This document shows positions 1 to 9,200 of a DNA stretch of 64,000 nt, piece by piece. The stretch is taken from assembly GCA_035625725.1 (NCBI GenBank), contig DASPPB010000058.1, positions 34,739-98,738 of the forward strand, given 5' to 3'. The stretch comes from GJ-E10 sp035625725 (GTDB taxonomy: Bacteria; Pseudomonadota; Gammaproteobacteria; Burkholderiales; Burkholderiaceae_F). A program made the position numbers and the translations under genes. Under the pieces are notes generated by a model. The model did no database searches. It saw only the letters and a list, made by a program, of their open reading frames with translations, and was not told the origin of the DNA. Numbering within the stretch: the first letter of the stretch is position 1; each line of letters opens with the position of its first letter.

Positions 1-1
1 C

Positions 2-685
2 GTTGACCGGCGCCCGGTGAACGTGAGCCGGGCGCAGCTCGAGGAGGTGCTCGCGCGCTTCGTCGGCAAGGGGCAGCAGGTGCCCCCGATGCATTCGGCG
101 CTCAAGCGCGACGGCCGGCCGCTCTACGAGCTCGCGCGTCTCGGGCAGGAGGTCGCTCGTGCCCCGCGGCCCATCGAAATTCGGTGCATCGAACTGAGCA
201 TGTGGGACGAGCGCCAACCCCGGCTCGAGATCGTGTGCAGCAAGGGCACCTACGTGCGGGTGCTGGTGCAAGACATCGGCGAGGTCCTGGGGTGCGGCGC
301 GCATCTCGTTGGCTTGCGCCGCACGCGGGTCGGTCCCCTGGGACTGGCGCAGGCCGTGACGCTCGAGCAGCTCGAGGCGCAATGCCTGCAAGAGCGGCGC
401 GCGCGCCTGCTGCCAGTAGACACGCTGCTTGCGACGCTGCCGCACGTTTCGCTCGACGCAGACGAGGCGGCGCGCTTGGCGCACGGCCAGGCCGTCAGGC
501 TGCCGGGCTCGGTCGTTGAAGATGCGCCGCGGCTGCGCGTATACGACGGCTGCGCGCGGCTGCTCGGTGTCGCGAGTTGCCGCGACGGGTGGCTGCGGGC
601 TGCGCGCCTGGTGGCCGCCGAGGGTGCGTTGCGCCCCGCGCCGCGCGACAGAATGCAGCAGAACGGAATCGAGGGTCGGACGTGA
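2..685 (+). CDS. truB: tRNA pseudouridine(55) synthase TruB, 5' end cut by window edge
   Basis: Converts U55 of tRNA to pseudouridine in the T-arm. The open frame runs from base 2, with no start codon that fits, so the N-terminal third with the catalytic Asp lies outside the window. The visible part matches the TruB core: VPPMHSALKRDGRPLYELARLG, then a CSKGTYVRVLVQDIGE segment, GCGAHLVGLRRTRVG, and a PUA-like C-terminus. Its TGA stop is shared with the GTG start of typA (4-base overlap), which suggests translational coupling. The GTG at 17 is internal and not the true start. Family assignment is firm; the missing N-terminus cannot be checked here. Confidence 0.93.
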   Translation, partial: VDRRPVNVSRAQLEEVLARFVGKGQQVPPMHSALKRDGRPLYELARLGQEVARAPRPIEIRCIELSMWDERQPRLEIVCSKGTYVRVLVQDIGEVLGCGAHLVGLRRTRVGPLGLAQAVTLEQLEAQCLQERRARLLPVDTLLATLPHVSLDADEAARLAHGQAVRLPGSVVEDAPRLRVYDGCARLLGVASCRDGWLRAARLVAAEGALRPAPRDRMQQNGIEGRT

Positions 686-2523
686 CATCCAGAGCTTTAC
701 GCAATATCGCCATCATCGCCCACGTCGACCACGGCAAAACGACACTGGTCGACAAACTGCTGGTGCAGTCGGGAACGTTTCGCGAAAACCAGCAGGTGGC
801 CGAGCGCGTTATGGACAGCAACGACCTGGAACGCGAACGCGGCATCACGATCCTCGCGAAGAACTGCGCGGTCGAGTATCGGGGCACGCATATCAATATT
901 GTCGATACGCCGGGCCATGCGGACTTCGGAGGCGAGGTCGAACGGGTGCTGTCGATGGTCGACGGCGTGCTGCTGCTCGTCGACGCGGTAGAGGGGCCGA
1001 TGCCGCAGACGCGCTTCGTGACGCGCAAGGCGCTGGCGCTGGGTCTCAAACCCATCGTTGTGGTCAACAAGATCGACCGTCCCGGGGCGCGTCCCGAATA
1101 CGTCGTGAACGCGACGTTCGATTTGTTTGACAAACTTGGGGCTAGCGAGGAGCAGCTCGACTTTCCGGTCTTGTATGCCTCGGCGCTCAACGGTTACGCG
1201 ATAACGGCGCTCGAGCAGCTCGACGGTGTCTTGGAGCGCAACGAGGGAATGCGGCCGTTGTTCGAGGCGATCTTGCAGCACGTTCCAGTGCGCGATGAAG
1301 ATCCCGAGGGTGCGCTGCAGTTGCAGATTTGCTCGCTGGATTATTCGAGCTACGTCGGCAAGATCGGCATCGGGCGGATTCGGCGCGGCCGAATTCGGGC
1401 CGGTCAGGACGTCGTTGTGCTCGACGGGCCCGGCAGCACCCCCACTCGCGGGCGGATCAATCAAGTGCTCCAGTTCAAGGGGCTCGAGCGACAGGTCGTG
1501 GCCGAAGCGACCGCCGGAGACATCGTGCTCGTCAACGGTATCGAGGCGCTGAACATCGGTTCGACGATCTGCGCTGCCGACGTGCCCGACGCGCTGCCGT
1601 TGCTTCGCATCGACGAGCCCACACTGGTGATGAATTTTTGCGTCAACACGAGCCCGCTTGCCGGTCGCGAGGGCAAGTTCGTCACCAGCCGCCAGTTGCG
1701 CGAGCGCCTGGAGCGCGAGCTCAAGTCCAACGTCGCGTTGCGCATGCGCGAGACCGATGACGAGACCGTCTTTGAGGTCTCCGGGCGCGGCGAGCTGCAC
1801 CTGACGATCCTGATCGAGAACATGCGGCGCGAGGGCTACGAGCTGGCCGTCTCGCGCCCCCGGGTCGTCTACCGCGAAATCGATGGACAGCGCTGCGAGC
1901 CCTTCGAGATGCTGACCGTCGACGTGGAGGAACAATACCAAGGCGCTGTCATGGAGGAACTGGGCCGGCGTCGTGGCGACTTGACCGACATGCAGCCCGA
2001 CGGGCGCGGGCGGGTGCGACTCGAATACCGCATCGCGGCGCGCGGACTCATCGGCTTTCAGGGCGAATTCCTGACCATGACGCGCGGCACGGGCCTGATG
2101 AGCCACGTCTTTGACGACTACGGAGCCGTGCGCACGCACGATCTGGGCGAACGGCGCAACGGCGTGCTGATTTCGCAAGACGACGGCGAAGCGGTCGCCT
2201 ACGCGTTGTGGAAGCTCCAGGAGCGCGGCAGGATGTTCGTGGAGCCGGGCGAGAAGCTCTACGAAGGCATGATCATCGGTATCCACTCGCGCGAAAACGA
2301 TCTGGTCGTGAATCCGATCCGCGAAAAGAAACTCACGAACGTGCGCGCGGCCGGCAAGGACGAGCACATCGATCTGACGCCGCCCATCCGACTGACGCTC
2401 GAGTACGCCGTTGAGTTCATCGCCGATGATGAACTCGTGGAAGTCACGCCTTCGACGATCCGGCTGCGCAAGCGCTTTTTGAAGGAAAACGACCGCAAGC
2501 GCGCGCAGCGCGAGGCCGCCTAG
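682..2523 (+). CDS. typA: Ribosome-associated translational GTPase TypA/BipA
   Basis: Translation-factor GTPase that binds the 70S ribosome, acts in 50S assembly and is needed for growth under cold or stress. About 613 residues, the usual size. G1 AHVDHGKT at residues 13-20, switch RGIT at 53-56, G3 DTPGH at 75-79 and G4 NKID at 129-132 are all intact. EF-G-like domains II, III and V follow, and a BipA-specific C-terminus carries GREGKFVTSRQ-type sequence near the middle. The GTG at 682 is chosen because it gives the family N-terminus, overlaps the truB stop as GTGA, and has a GAGG about 8 bases upstream. An in-frame start at 577 would add a non-homologous extension inside truB. Confidence 0.96.
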   Translation: MTSRALRNIAIIAHVDHGKTTLVDKLLVQSGTFRENQQVAERVMDSNDLERERGITILAKNCAVEYRGTHINIVDTPGHADFGGEVERVLSMVDGVLLLVDAVEGPMPQTRFVTRKALALGLKPIVVVNKIDRPGARPEYVVNATFDLFDKLGASEEQLDFPVLYASALNGYAITALEQLDGVLERNEGMRPLFEAILQHVPVRDEDPEGALQLQICSLDYSSYVGKIGIGRIRRGRIRAGQDVVVLDGPGSTPTRGRINQVLQFKGLERQVVAEATAGDIVLVNGIEALNIGSTICAADVPDALPLLRIDEPTLVMNFCVNTSPLAGREGKFVTSRQLRERLERELKSNVALRMRETDDETVFEVSGRGELHLTILIENMRREGYELAVSRPRVVYREIDGQRCEPFEMLTVDVEEQYQGAVMEELGRRRGDLTDMQPDGRGRVRLEYRIAARGLIGFQGEFLTMTRGTGLMSHVFDDYGAVRTHDLGERRNGVLISQDDGEAVAYALWKLQERGRMFVEPGEKLYEGMIIGIHSRENDLVVNPIREKKLTNVRAAGKDEHIDLTPPIRLTLEYAVEFIADDELVEVTPSTIRLRKRFLKENDRKRAQREAA

Positions 2524-2563
2524 CGCCGCTGGGGCCGGCGGCAACAAGCAAGGTACGGGGCCG

Positions 2564-3613
2564 ATGACGATGCCTGGGCCGACGAGCGGCGCATCCGCGC
2601 AGCCGAACCCCTGGCGCCTGTGCGTAGCGCCGATGCTCGACTGGACCGATCGGCATTGCCGAAGCTTTCATCGGCTGCTAAGCCCGAACGCGCGGCTCTA
2701 CAGCGAGATGGTGACCGCGGGAGCGCTGCTGCATGGCGATGGCGCGCGGCACCTCGACTTTGACCCCGGCGAGCATCCGGTGGCACTGCAATTGGGCGGA
2801 TCCGATCCCGCGGAACTGGCGCATTGCGCCCGGCTGGGCGAAGGCTGGGGTTACGACGAGATCAATCTGAATTGCGGCTGCCCCTCCGAACGGGTCCAGC
2901 GCGGCTCCTTCGGCGCGTGCCTCATGGCCGAGCCGCGCCTTGTCGCCCAATGCGTGCGCGCCATGCGCGAGGCCGTTTCCATTCCCGTGACCATCAAGCA
3001 CCGGATCGGTATCGAGCGCAATGAGGACTACGCGTTTGTGCGCGATTTCGTAGGGCACAGTTTCGATGCGGGGTGCCGGGTATTTCTGGTGCACGCCCGA
3101 AACGCCTGGCTGCGGGGACTGAGCCCGAAGCAAAACCGCGAAGTTCCGCCACTACGTTACGACGTCGTGCGACGGCTCAAGCGCGATTTTCCCGAGGCCA
3201 CCGTCGTGCTCAACGGCGGCCTGGTCAGCGGGACGCTGATTGCCAGCGCCCTGGAGGACCTCGACGGCGTGATGCTGGGCCGTATGGCCTATCAGCAGCC
3301 GCACTTTCTCGCGCTGATGGAAAGGGAACTGTTCGGCCGGGCGCTGCCCGCGCGGGGGCCGGCAGCCTGGGTGGAGCCCGCTTCCCGCTACCTCGAGCGA
3401 GCCGTAGCGCAAGGCGCATCCCCCTGGAGCGTGATTCGCCACACTTTGGGGCTCTTCCACGGATCGCCCGGCGCGCGCGCCTGGCGCCGCCAGTTGTCCG
3501 ATCCGCAATTCGTCGCCCGGCATGGCGCCGATGCGCTGCGCCGGGCCGCGGAGAGCGTTGCGCCCGAGGCGCAGGCGCTTGCCCGGGCTACGGTCCGGGA
3601 GCGCGTGGCCTAG
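2564..3613 (+). CDS. dusA: tRNA-dihydrouridine(20/20a) synthase DusA
   Basis: FMN-dependent enzyme that reduces uridine to dihydrouridine in the D-loop of tRNA. It is a TIM barrel of 349 residues. The N-terminal VAPMLDWTDRHCR and the active-site loop NLNCGCPSERV (catalytic Cys about residue 106) are present. The segment LSPKQNREVPPLRY is diagnostic of the DusA branch rather than DusB or DusC. It lies 40 bases after typA, so truB-typA-dusA may be one tRNA/ribosome-maintenance unit. The stop overlaps the end of the convergent DUF4124 gene by four bases. The start could also be the ATG six bases downstream. Confidence 0.95.
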   Translation: MTMPGPTSGASAQPNPWRLCVAPMLDWTDRHCRSFHRLLSPNARLYSEMVTAGALLHGDGARHLDFDPGEHPVALQLGGSDPAELAHCARLGEGWGYDEINLNCGCPSERVQRGSFGACLMAEPRLVAQCVRAMREAVSIPVTIKHRIGIERNEDYAFVRDFVGHSFDAGCRVFLVHARNAWLRGLSPKQNREVPPLRYDVVRRLKRDFPEATVVLNGGLVSGTLIASALEDLDGVMLGRMAYQQPHFLALMERELFGRALPARGPAAWVEPASRYLERAVAQGASPWSVIRHTLGLFHGSPGARAWRRQLSDPQFVARHGADALRRAAESVAPEAQALARATVRERVA

Positions 3614-4089
3614 TGCGTGACGCAGTTGGCTTCGTGCTCGTCCTGGAGCCGGCGCAGCTCAAGCTCGACGGATGCTCGCTCGCCGGGAGCGGCGGCGAGC
3701 TGATCTTGCTGTGCGTACTCGATGCGTCGCACGAGATCGTCACAATGCGCCACCTGGGACTTTTGCTGCTCACGCGCCACCTCTTGCGCATGCTCCGGCG
3801 TTTTGGGTTCGGCCGTGCCGCTGGAGGGAACCGCGCTACTGACCTTTCCGCTACGCGGCGCGGTCTTCTCGGCAGAGCCATCGTGCGGCACCTCCACCGC
3901 GGGCCGATCGTCAACGGACCGCTCCTTGGCGGTGCCCGTCGGACACGGCTCGTTGGAGTATGTAATGCGCCCGCTCGCGTCCTCACAGCGCCGCAGGTCC
4001 GCGCGGGCGGAGGCGCCGTTTGTTGCAAGGGCGGCGAGTACCAGGACGCCGATCCCCAGTGCCGCGGCAATAGTCTTGCGTGCTGCCAT
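3610..4089 (-). CDS. DUF4124 domain periplasmic protein
   Basis: Function unknown. The ATG at 4089 is preferred over an upstream start because GGGAG lies just before it and because it places a clean signal peptide at the N-terminus (MAARKTIAAALG, then a run of Leu/Ala ending in ASARA). The mature part begins with the DUF4124 pattern RRCEDASGRITYSNEPCP, with its two Cys. A charged, Gln/Glu-rich C-terminal half follows, probably a coiled coil, and ends with an isolated Cys. About 159 residues. It converges on dusA. DUF4124 proteins are common small envelope proteins of beta- and gammaproteobacteria without assigned activity. Confidence 0.75.
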   Translation of the reverse strand: MAARKTIAAALGIGVLVLAALATNGASARADLRRCEDASGRITYSNEPCPTGTAKERSVDDRPAVEVPHDGSAEKTAPRSGKVSSAVPSSGTAEPKTPEHAQEVAREQQKSQVAHCDDLVRRIEYAQQDQLAAAPGERASVELELRRLQDEHEANCVTH

Positions 4090-4173
4090 TGTTGCTCCCG
4101 GACCCACCGTGGGTCCCTGTGTTCGACCGAGATAGTACTTGTGTCCGCGCAATTGGGGTACTGCCTGCGACGT

Positions 4174-5577
4174 TCAGATGACCTTACCCGGGTTGAATAA
4201 ACCCTGAGGATCGAGGAACCGCTTGATACCACGCATCATTTCGAGCTCTATCGGTGGCTTGACCCGCTGCGCGAGGTCGCGGCGCAACTGCCCGAGGCCG
4301 TGTTCGGCGCTAATCGATCCGCCGCAGCGCGCCACCGCCGCGTAGACAATCTCGTTGATCTGCGCTTCGCGCTCAAAAGCAATGCTCACGGGCTCGCCTT
4401 GCCGCGCGCCGACATTGAAATGCAGGTTGCCGTCGCCCAGATGTCCGAAGACCAGCACCTGCAGCTGCGGGCAAAACGACAGCAAAGCGGTCTGCGTGTC
4501 CTCGACAAAACGGTCCATGCACGCCAGCGGCAAGGAGATGTCGTGTTTGACGTTTCCGCCGTTGCGTGCTTGCGCCTCGGGGATCGCCTCGCGCATCCGC
4601 CACAACGCGGCACAGTCCGCCAAGGAGTGAGACACGACAGCGTCGAGGGCCTGGGACGCTTCGATGGCCGCGCCACACAGGCGTTCGCATTGGCGTAGCG
4701 CGTTCTTTTCGTCCTCATGATCGACCCATTCGAGCAATGCCAGCCACGGGTAATCCTGGGCAAACGCTCGGCGTTGCTGTCCGAGAAGGCGCCCGACAAG
4801 GTTCACACAGGGTTCCGACATGACTTCAAAGGCCGTTAGGGCAGGGCCCGCCGTGGCTCGCGCACGCTGCAACACGTCGATGGCGGCGGCCAGGCTGGGC
4901 AGCGCAAGCAAACCGACCGCACGCGCGCGAGGCAGCGGAAAAAGCTTCAATGTCGCGGCCGTGATCACCCCGAGCGTGCCCTCCGAGCCGATGAACAATT
5001 GCTTGAGGTCGTAGCCCGAATTGTCCTTGCGCAGCCCTCGCAGACCGTCCCACACCTCGCCGCTGGCCAAGACGACCTCCAGACCTAGCGTCAGGTCACG
5101 GGCGTTGCCGTAGCGAAGTACCTGGGTGCCGCCCGCGTTGGTGGCCAGGTTGCCGCCAATCGTGCAGCTGCCCTCGGAAGCCAGGCTCAGCGGAAAAAGC
5201 CGGTCCTGGGCCCGCGCCGCGTCTTGGACGTTTTGCAGCAGGCAGCCCGCCTCCACGGTGATCGTGTCGTCGGCCGTATCGATGTGCCGCACGCGATTCA
5301 GTCGCCGCGTGCAAAGCAGGAGCGCGTTTCCGCTGTCGTCCGGTGTCGCGCCTCCGACCAAACCCGTATTGCCGCCTTGCACGACGATCGGCACTCCCTG
5401 GCGCGCGCACAATTGCACGATTTGCGCCGTCTCGAGCGTTGTACGAGGCTGGGCCACCGCCGCGGCGCGGCCGTGGAAACGTCCGCGCCAGTCCGTGAGA
5501 TAGGCGCCCATGTCTTGCGCGGTGTCGATGACGCCGTTGGCATCGACCAGCAATCGCAACTCGTCAACCCAGTTCAT
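4174..5577 (-). CDS. FAD-linked oxidoreductase, D-2-hydroxyglutarate/D-lactate dehydrogenase family
   Basis: Flavoenzyme of the GlcD/D2HGDH group that oxidises a D-2-hydroxyacid. About 467 residues. The N-terminal PCMH-type FAD domain carries VVQGGNTGLVGGATPDD, and a second FAD-contact segment EGSCTIGGNLATNAGG follows. The C-terminal cap has GHLGDGNLHFN and ISAEHGLG, the His motifs that hold the metal in this family, and ends NPGKVI as usual. The GGNTGLVGG form favours D-2-hydroxyglutarate dehydrogenase over glycolate oxidase, and no glcE/glcF partners are adjacent. The ATG at 5577 is preferred; the longer frame to 5880 adds Arg-rich, non-homologous sequence. The substrate is inferred. Confidence 0.88.
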   Translation of the reverse strand: MNWVDELRLLVDANGVIDTAQDMGAYLTDWRGRFHGRAAAVAQPRTTLETAQIVQLCARQGVPIVVQGGNTGLVGGATPDDSGNALLLCTRRLNRVRHIDTADDTITVEAGCLLQNVQDAARAQDRLFPLSLASEGSCTIGGNLATNAGGTQVLRYGNARDLTLGLEVVLASGEVWDGLRGLRKDNSGYDLKQLFIGSEGTLGVITAATLKLFPLPRARAVGLLALPSLAAAIDVLQRARATAGPALTAFEVMSEPCVNLVGRLLGQQRRAFAQDYPWLALLEWVDHEDEKNALRQCERLCGAAIEASQALDAVVSHSLADCAALWRMREAIPEAQARNGGNVKHDISLPLACMDRFVEDTQTALLSFCPQLQVLVFGHLGDGNLHFNVGARQGEPVSIAFEREAQINEIVYAAVARCGGSISAEHGLGQLRRDLAQRVKPPIELEMMRGIKRFLDPQGLFNPGKVI

Positions 5578-5758
5578 GATTCCATCGACCGCGGACGCCC
5601 GAAATTGGTAGCCCTTGCGCGCCCGGCCGGGCCGGATGCGGCCGGCAGCTCTCGAGCGCCCGGCGTTGCGCGCGGCCCCAAGCGCCGGGGCGACTCGCGG
5701 CCCTGTCGATAGGATAATCCCGTATCCGACATCGCGACGGCCGCACCCCCCCAACGGC

Positions 5759-7120
5759 ATGATGGAACACATGGAACCTGCGCAACCCCCCTTTGTCGCA
5801 TCGAAGGACTCGCCCGCGCACGGGCACGTCGGACTGGGACCCCGACTGATGCGGACCCGCGAGGTGGTCGAATTTGCCATTCACACGGCGCGCAAAACCC
5901 AACTGCCGCAGGTTGCCGCCGGTCTGACATTCACCTCCGTCCTGGCGCTCGTACCCCTGCTGGCCGTCGTCTTGGCGGTGTTGACGGCTTTCCCGGTATT
6001 TACCGAATTTCGCGAGTCGATCGAACGCGAATTGCCAAAAGTTTTGCTGCCCGAGCCCTACGGGCACGCGATTTTGGGCTACTTGGGCGACTTCGCCGCC
6101 AAGGCCGCGGGGGTCGGTGCGGCGGGCCTTGCATTTCTGGCACTGCCCGCGTTTTCGATGATTCTCACGGTCGACCGCATATTGAATGACATCTGGCTGG
6201 TGCATCGACGCCGTCCGATCGTTCAGCGCCTGCTCGTGTACTGGGCGGTCTTGTCCTTCGGCCCGCTTCTTCTGGGGCTGAGTCTGAGTCTGACCTCCTA
6301 CGTCGTCTCGGTGTCCGACGCACGCGTCGACCGATGGGGCCCTGCCGCTTGGCGACTGATCCAATTGGCCTCGCCTTTGATCGCCACGGCGGCCTACACC
6401 GTCGTCTACGCGCTCGTGCCGAACCGCAAGGTTGCGTGGCGCTACGCTCTCACGGGCGGGGTGGTCACGGCGATTACTGGAGAACTCATGAGCCGCGCGT
6501 TTGCCGCCTACGTGATTCACGGGGGCGTGCTCACGATCTACGGCGCGTTTGCCGCCATCCCGATTTTTCTGATCTGGATCTATTTGTCGTGGCTCACCTT
6601 TTTGTTTGGTGCGGCCATAGCCGCGACCCTTCCCCAGCTACGCACCACGCGGTTTTTCGATACCCGGCGCGCCGGCGACCGAGCGATCACGGCGATGGCG
6701 CTGCTCAAGCTGCTGCTCGAAGTGCAGGGCAAGGGACCGCTGCGGGGGCTCGGCACGGGCGCGCTGGCCCGGACGCTGCGAACCGACGAGGAAGAACTTG
6801 CCTCGCTGCTGACGGAGCTCCAGAACCTGGGATACGTGCGCAAACTCGCCACCGACGTCGACTCGGATTCGGACGAATGGGTCCTGTCCTGTGATCCGCA
6901 AACGCAGGGACTGGCTCCGCTTTTTCATCGCTTCGCACTGGACCCGGAAAATTCGCTCCTGCACCGCCCGGACCTGAGTCTGGAGGCGTGGCTTGCGCCC
7001 GCCATCCGTGGACAGTGGCTGCAGCGGGGGCTCGCGCAGCTCGAAGGCGCACGGTCGGCGCCGACGGGCGCGGCCGCGAATGCAACTCCCCGCTCGGGTC
7101 CGCCCTCAACCGTTGGCTAG
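5759..7120 (+). CDS. YihY/BrkB family inner-membrane protein
   Basis: Polytopic membrane protein of the YihY family, once misnamed ribonuclease BN. Function is not established. About 453 residues. Six hydrophobic segments occur between roughly residues 50 and 300, with family signatures in AAGLTFTSVLALVPLLAV near the start and a long cytoplasmic tail after the last membrane span. The tail (AITAMALLKLLLEVQGKG, then a helix-turn-helix-like TDEEELASLLTELQNLGYV) looks like a winged-helix domain. Starts at 5759, 5762 and 5771 are all possible. It diverges from the FAD oxidoreductase and converges on the ChbG-like gene, overlapping its 3' end by 15 bases. Confidence 0.88.
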   Translation: MMEHMEPAQPPFVASKDSPAHGHVGLGPRLMRTREVVEFAIHTARKTQLPQVAAGLTFTSVLALVPLLAVVLAVLTAFPVFTEFRESIERELPKVLLPEPYGHAILGYLGDFAAKAAGVGAAGLAFLALPAFSMILTVDRILNDIWLVHRRRPIVQRLLVYWAVLSFGPLLLGLSLSLTSYVVSVSDARVDRWGPAAWRLIQLASPLIATAAYTVVYALVPNRKVAWRYALTGGVVTAITGELMSRAFAAYVIHGGVLTIYGAFAAIPIFLIWIYLSWLTFLFGAAIAATLPQLRTTRFFDTRRAGDRAITAMALLKLLLEVQGKGPLRGLGTGALARTLRTDEEELASLLTELQNLGYVRKLATDVDSDSDEWVLSCDPQTQGLAPLFHRFALDPENSLLHRPDLSLEAWLAPAIRGQWLQRGLAQLEGARSAPTGAAANATPRSGPPSTVG

Positions 7121-8020
7121 TGCCCCGGCGCGCTCGGCCGGGCCGACCTGTGCGCGCCCCAAGAGCTGCGTGCCCGTGGTAAGCGCGATGTGCGCTCGTT
7201 CGAGGAGAACTCCGAATTGCGCGCTGGCAAGAGCCGCGAACTCCATGGGGCGCGCCGCGGCTAGCGGGTCCTCGGCGCGCGAACGCAGCGCCGGGTGCGA
7301 CATCAAGACGGTGGCCTCCGGGCCCTCGCGCACCCAGCGCTCAAGGTGCATCCAGTACGCCCGGGCGTCGGCACGAAAGTCGTATACGCCGACCAGGTAC
7401 GCGTTGGTGGCCAGTTGCGAGGCCGCCGCCAATTCGCGCAGTCGCCGATCGCCCAGCGCAGCGATGCCGCGCGCTTTGAGGTCGCGCACGGCCGCCGGCG
7501 GGCGCGTGCTGCGCACCCAGGGCAACCGGGAGCCGTATCTTCGGCGCAGAGCGCCCACCAGCGCCTCACGCACCACCGCAAACTGGTGCACGTGCTGGTG
7601 GCCATCGACATAGTCGGGCCGCTGCCCCAAGGCCTCTTCGAAAGCGTCGAGCTGGTGCTCGATGGCCCGGTGCAGCAACGGGCGCGGCACGGCGCGCAGC
7701 GCGCAGCGTGCCATCAGTTCGGCCAAGGGCCAAACGGCCGTCTTTTGGCCGGCAAAGGCCTGGGTCAGATTCAGATGCAAGCCGACGTCGGCGCGCGAGG
7801 AGCCATGCGCCGCGCTGCGCTGCAGCTGCGCTCGCAGTTGTTGCGCGGAAGACTGCCACAAGGGGGAATCGACAAGCGCGCTCGTGGCCGTGATGCGCCC
7901 GCGCTCGATGAGCTCCAAGATACCGTCGACCGCGCCCTCGTCGATTGCAAAGTCATCGGCGCAGCTGATCCAGTGGCGCGGCTCGGGGTCGCTCGGCGGC
8001 ACTGCTGCGGCCGCGATCAC
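7106..8020 (-). CDS. ChbG/HpnK (YdjC-fold) deacetylase family protein
   Basis: Metal-dependent carbohydrate or lipid-sugar deacetylase of the YdjC fold. The N-terminal SCADDFAIDEG contributes the metal-binding Asp residues, DVGLHLNLTQ the HxN motif, and DGHQHVHQF the second His cluster. About 304 residues. The GTG at 8020 is chosen: it overlaps the stop of the upstream glycosyltransferase as GTGA, and everything before it in frame is shadow of that gene. Coupling to a GtrB-like glycosyltransferase suggests both act on one polyprenyl- or hopanoid-linked sugar. In hopanoid clusters HpnK has this role, but no hopanoid genes are in the window, so the substrate is open. Confidence 0.85.
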   Translation of the reverse strand: MIAAAAVPPSDPEPRHWISCADDFAIDEGAVDGILELIERGRITATSALVDSPLWQSSAQQLRAQLQRSAAHGSSRADVGLHLNLTQAFAGQKTAVWPLAELMARCALRAVPRPLLHRAIEHQLDAFEEALGQRPDYVDGHQHVHQFAVVREALVGALRRRYGSRLPWVRSTRPPAAVRDLKARGIAALGDRRLRELAAASQLATNAYLVGVYDFRADARAYWMHLERWVREGPEATVLMSHPALRSRAEDPLAAARPMEFAALASAQFGVLLERAHIALTTGTQLLGRAQVGPAERAGALANG

Positions 8021-9087
8021 CTCGGGGGCGCCGATAGCGAAGCCATCGGGGTTTCCATCGGGCTCACGCCCAGGCGCCGCGCCACGATGTAGCGCGGCCG
8101 GGACTTCACTTCCTCGTATACGCGGCCGAGATACTCGCCCAACACGCCGATGAACAGCAATTGGACCCCGCTCAAGAGCGTAATGCCGACAACGATCGTC
8201 GCCCAACCAGCCACGTCGCTGCCGTTGAGAAAGTGGTCGACAACGACCCACGCGCCATAGGCGATGGCAATGACCGCGAGGACGAAGCCAAACGCGCTGG
8301 CCAGGCGCAGGGGCAGGTTGGTGAATGCCGTGATGCCAGAGGCGGCCAGCGAGAAAAGCGCACGAACGCCGAATCCGCTGCGCCCGGCACTTCGCGGCGG
8401 CGGCGTGAATTCGACGGCGCGCGAGCGGTAGCCCACCCACGCATACAGCCCTTTCATGAAGCGCGTGCGCTCGGGCAGCGCGCACAGCGCGTCGACCACG
8501 CACCGGTCCATGAGCCGAAAGTCGCCCGCATGCGCCGGAATCTCGATGGCCGAGCCCAGCTTGAGCAGCGAATAAAACAACCGTGCCCCCATACGTTTGA
8601 GCGCCGATTCGCCGCTGCGGTCGGCGCGCACCGCATAGACCATGTCGCAGCCCTCACGCCAGTGCGCGAGCATGGGCGAGAGCATCTCCACGGGATGCTG
8701 CAAATCCGCGTCCATCGTAACGACAACGTCTCCGCGCGCATGATCGAGCCCGGCACCGAGCGCGGCCTCCTTGCCGAAATTGCGCGACAAGGCCAGGCAC
8801 ACGACACCCGGATTGCTCAACCACGGGTCGATCGCCGAGAGCGTCTGGTCGCGGCTGCCGTCGTCGACGATGACGATCTCCCAGCGGTCAGTGAGCGACC
8901 GCAGTTGCTCGATGAGCACGGGCAGCAGCCGTGGCAGGTTTTGCGCTTCGTTAAAGGCGGGCACGACGCACGAGATCGACGGCGTGCGCGCACGGCGGGC
9001 GGCATCGGCGTTGGGCGCCGAGTAGATGCCGCCCTTCGGCGCAGGCGCGGCATTCCAGCCAGGGGTCGACTGATCGCGAGCGGACAT
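8017..9087 (-). CDS. GtrB/ArnC-like family 2 glycosyltransferase
   Basis: Membrane-anchored GT2 enzyme that moves a sugar from a nucleotide donor to a polyprenyl phosphate. About 356 residues. The GT-A domain starts SISCVVPAFNEAQNLPRLL and has the DxD-type motif in MDADLQHP. Two C-terminal hydrophobic hairpins (LASAFGFVLAVIAIAYGAW and WATIVVGITLLSGVQLLFIGVLGEYLGRVYEEV) are typical of GtrB/DPM1 relatives, including the terminal GEYLGRVY. It is translationally coupled to the deacetylase gene downstream. The first 35 residues are low complexity, and the start could lie slightly further in. Confidence 0.9.
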   Translation of the reverse strand: MSARDQSTPGWNAAPAPKGGIYSAPNADAARRARTPSISCVVPAFNEAQNLPRLLPVLIEQLRSLTDRWEIVIVDDGSRDQTLSAIDPWLSNPGVVCLALSRNFGKEAALGAGLDHARGDVVVTMDADLQHPVEMLSPMLAHWREGCDMVYAVRADRSGESALKRMGARLFYSLLKLGSAIEIPAHAGDFRLMDRCVVDALCALPERTRFMKGLYAWVGYRSRAVEFTPPPRSAGRSGFGVRALFSLAASGITAFTNLPLRLASAFGFVLAVIAIAYGAWVVVDHFLNGSDVAGWATIVVGITLLSGVQLLFIGVLGEYLGRVYEEVKSRPRYIVARRLGVSPMETPMASLSAPPR

Positions 9088-9200
9088 GGGCGAACTGTAC
9101 GCGAACCGTCCGCAAACGTGCCAGCGTGCGGCGCGTAAAATAGGGGCCCAAGGGTCGCGTCCCGGCGCGACCTCCTCGAGGCGAAAAGGCGCCGGTGGAC

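Noticed and set aside
697..2547. 616-residue minus-strand open frame opposite typA
   Set aside because: Exact antisense of a well-supported GTPase gene. Long antisense frames are expected in GC-rich DNA; no domain is visible.
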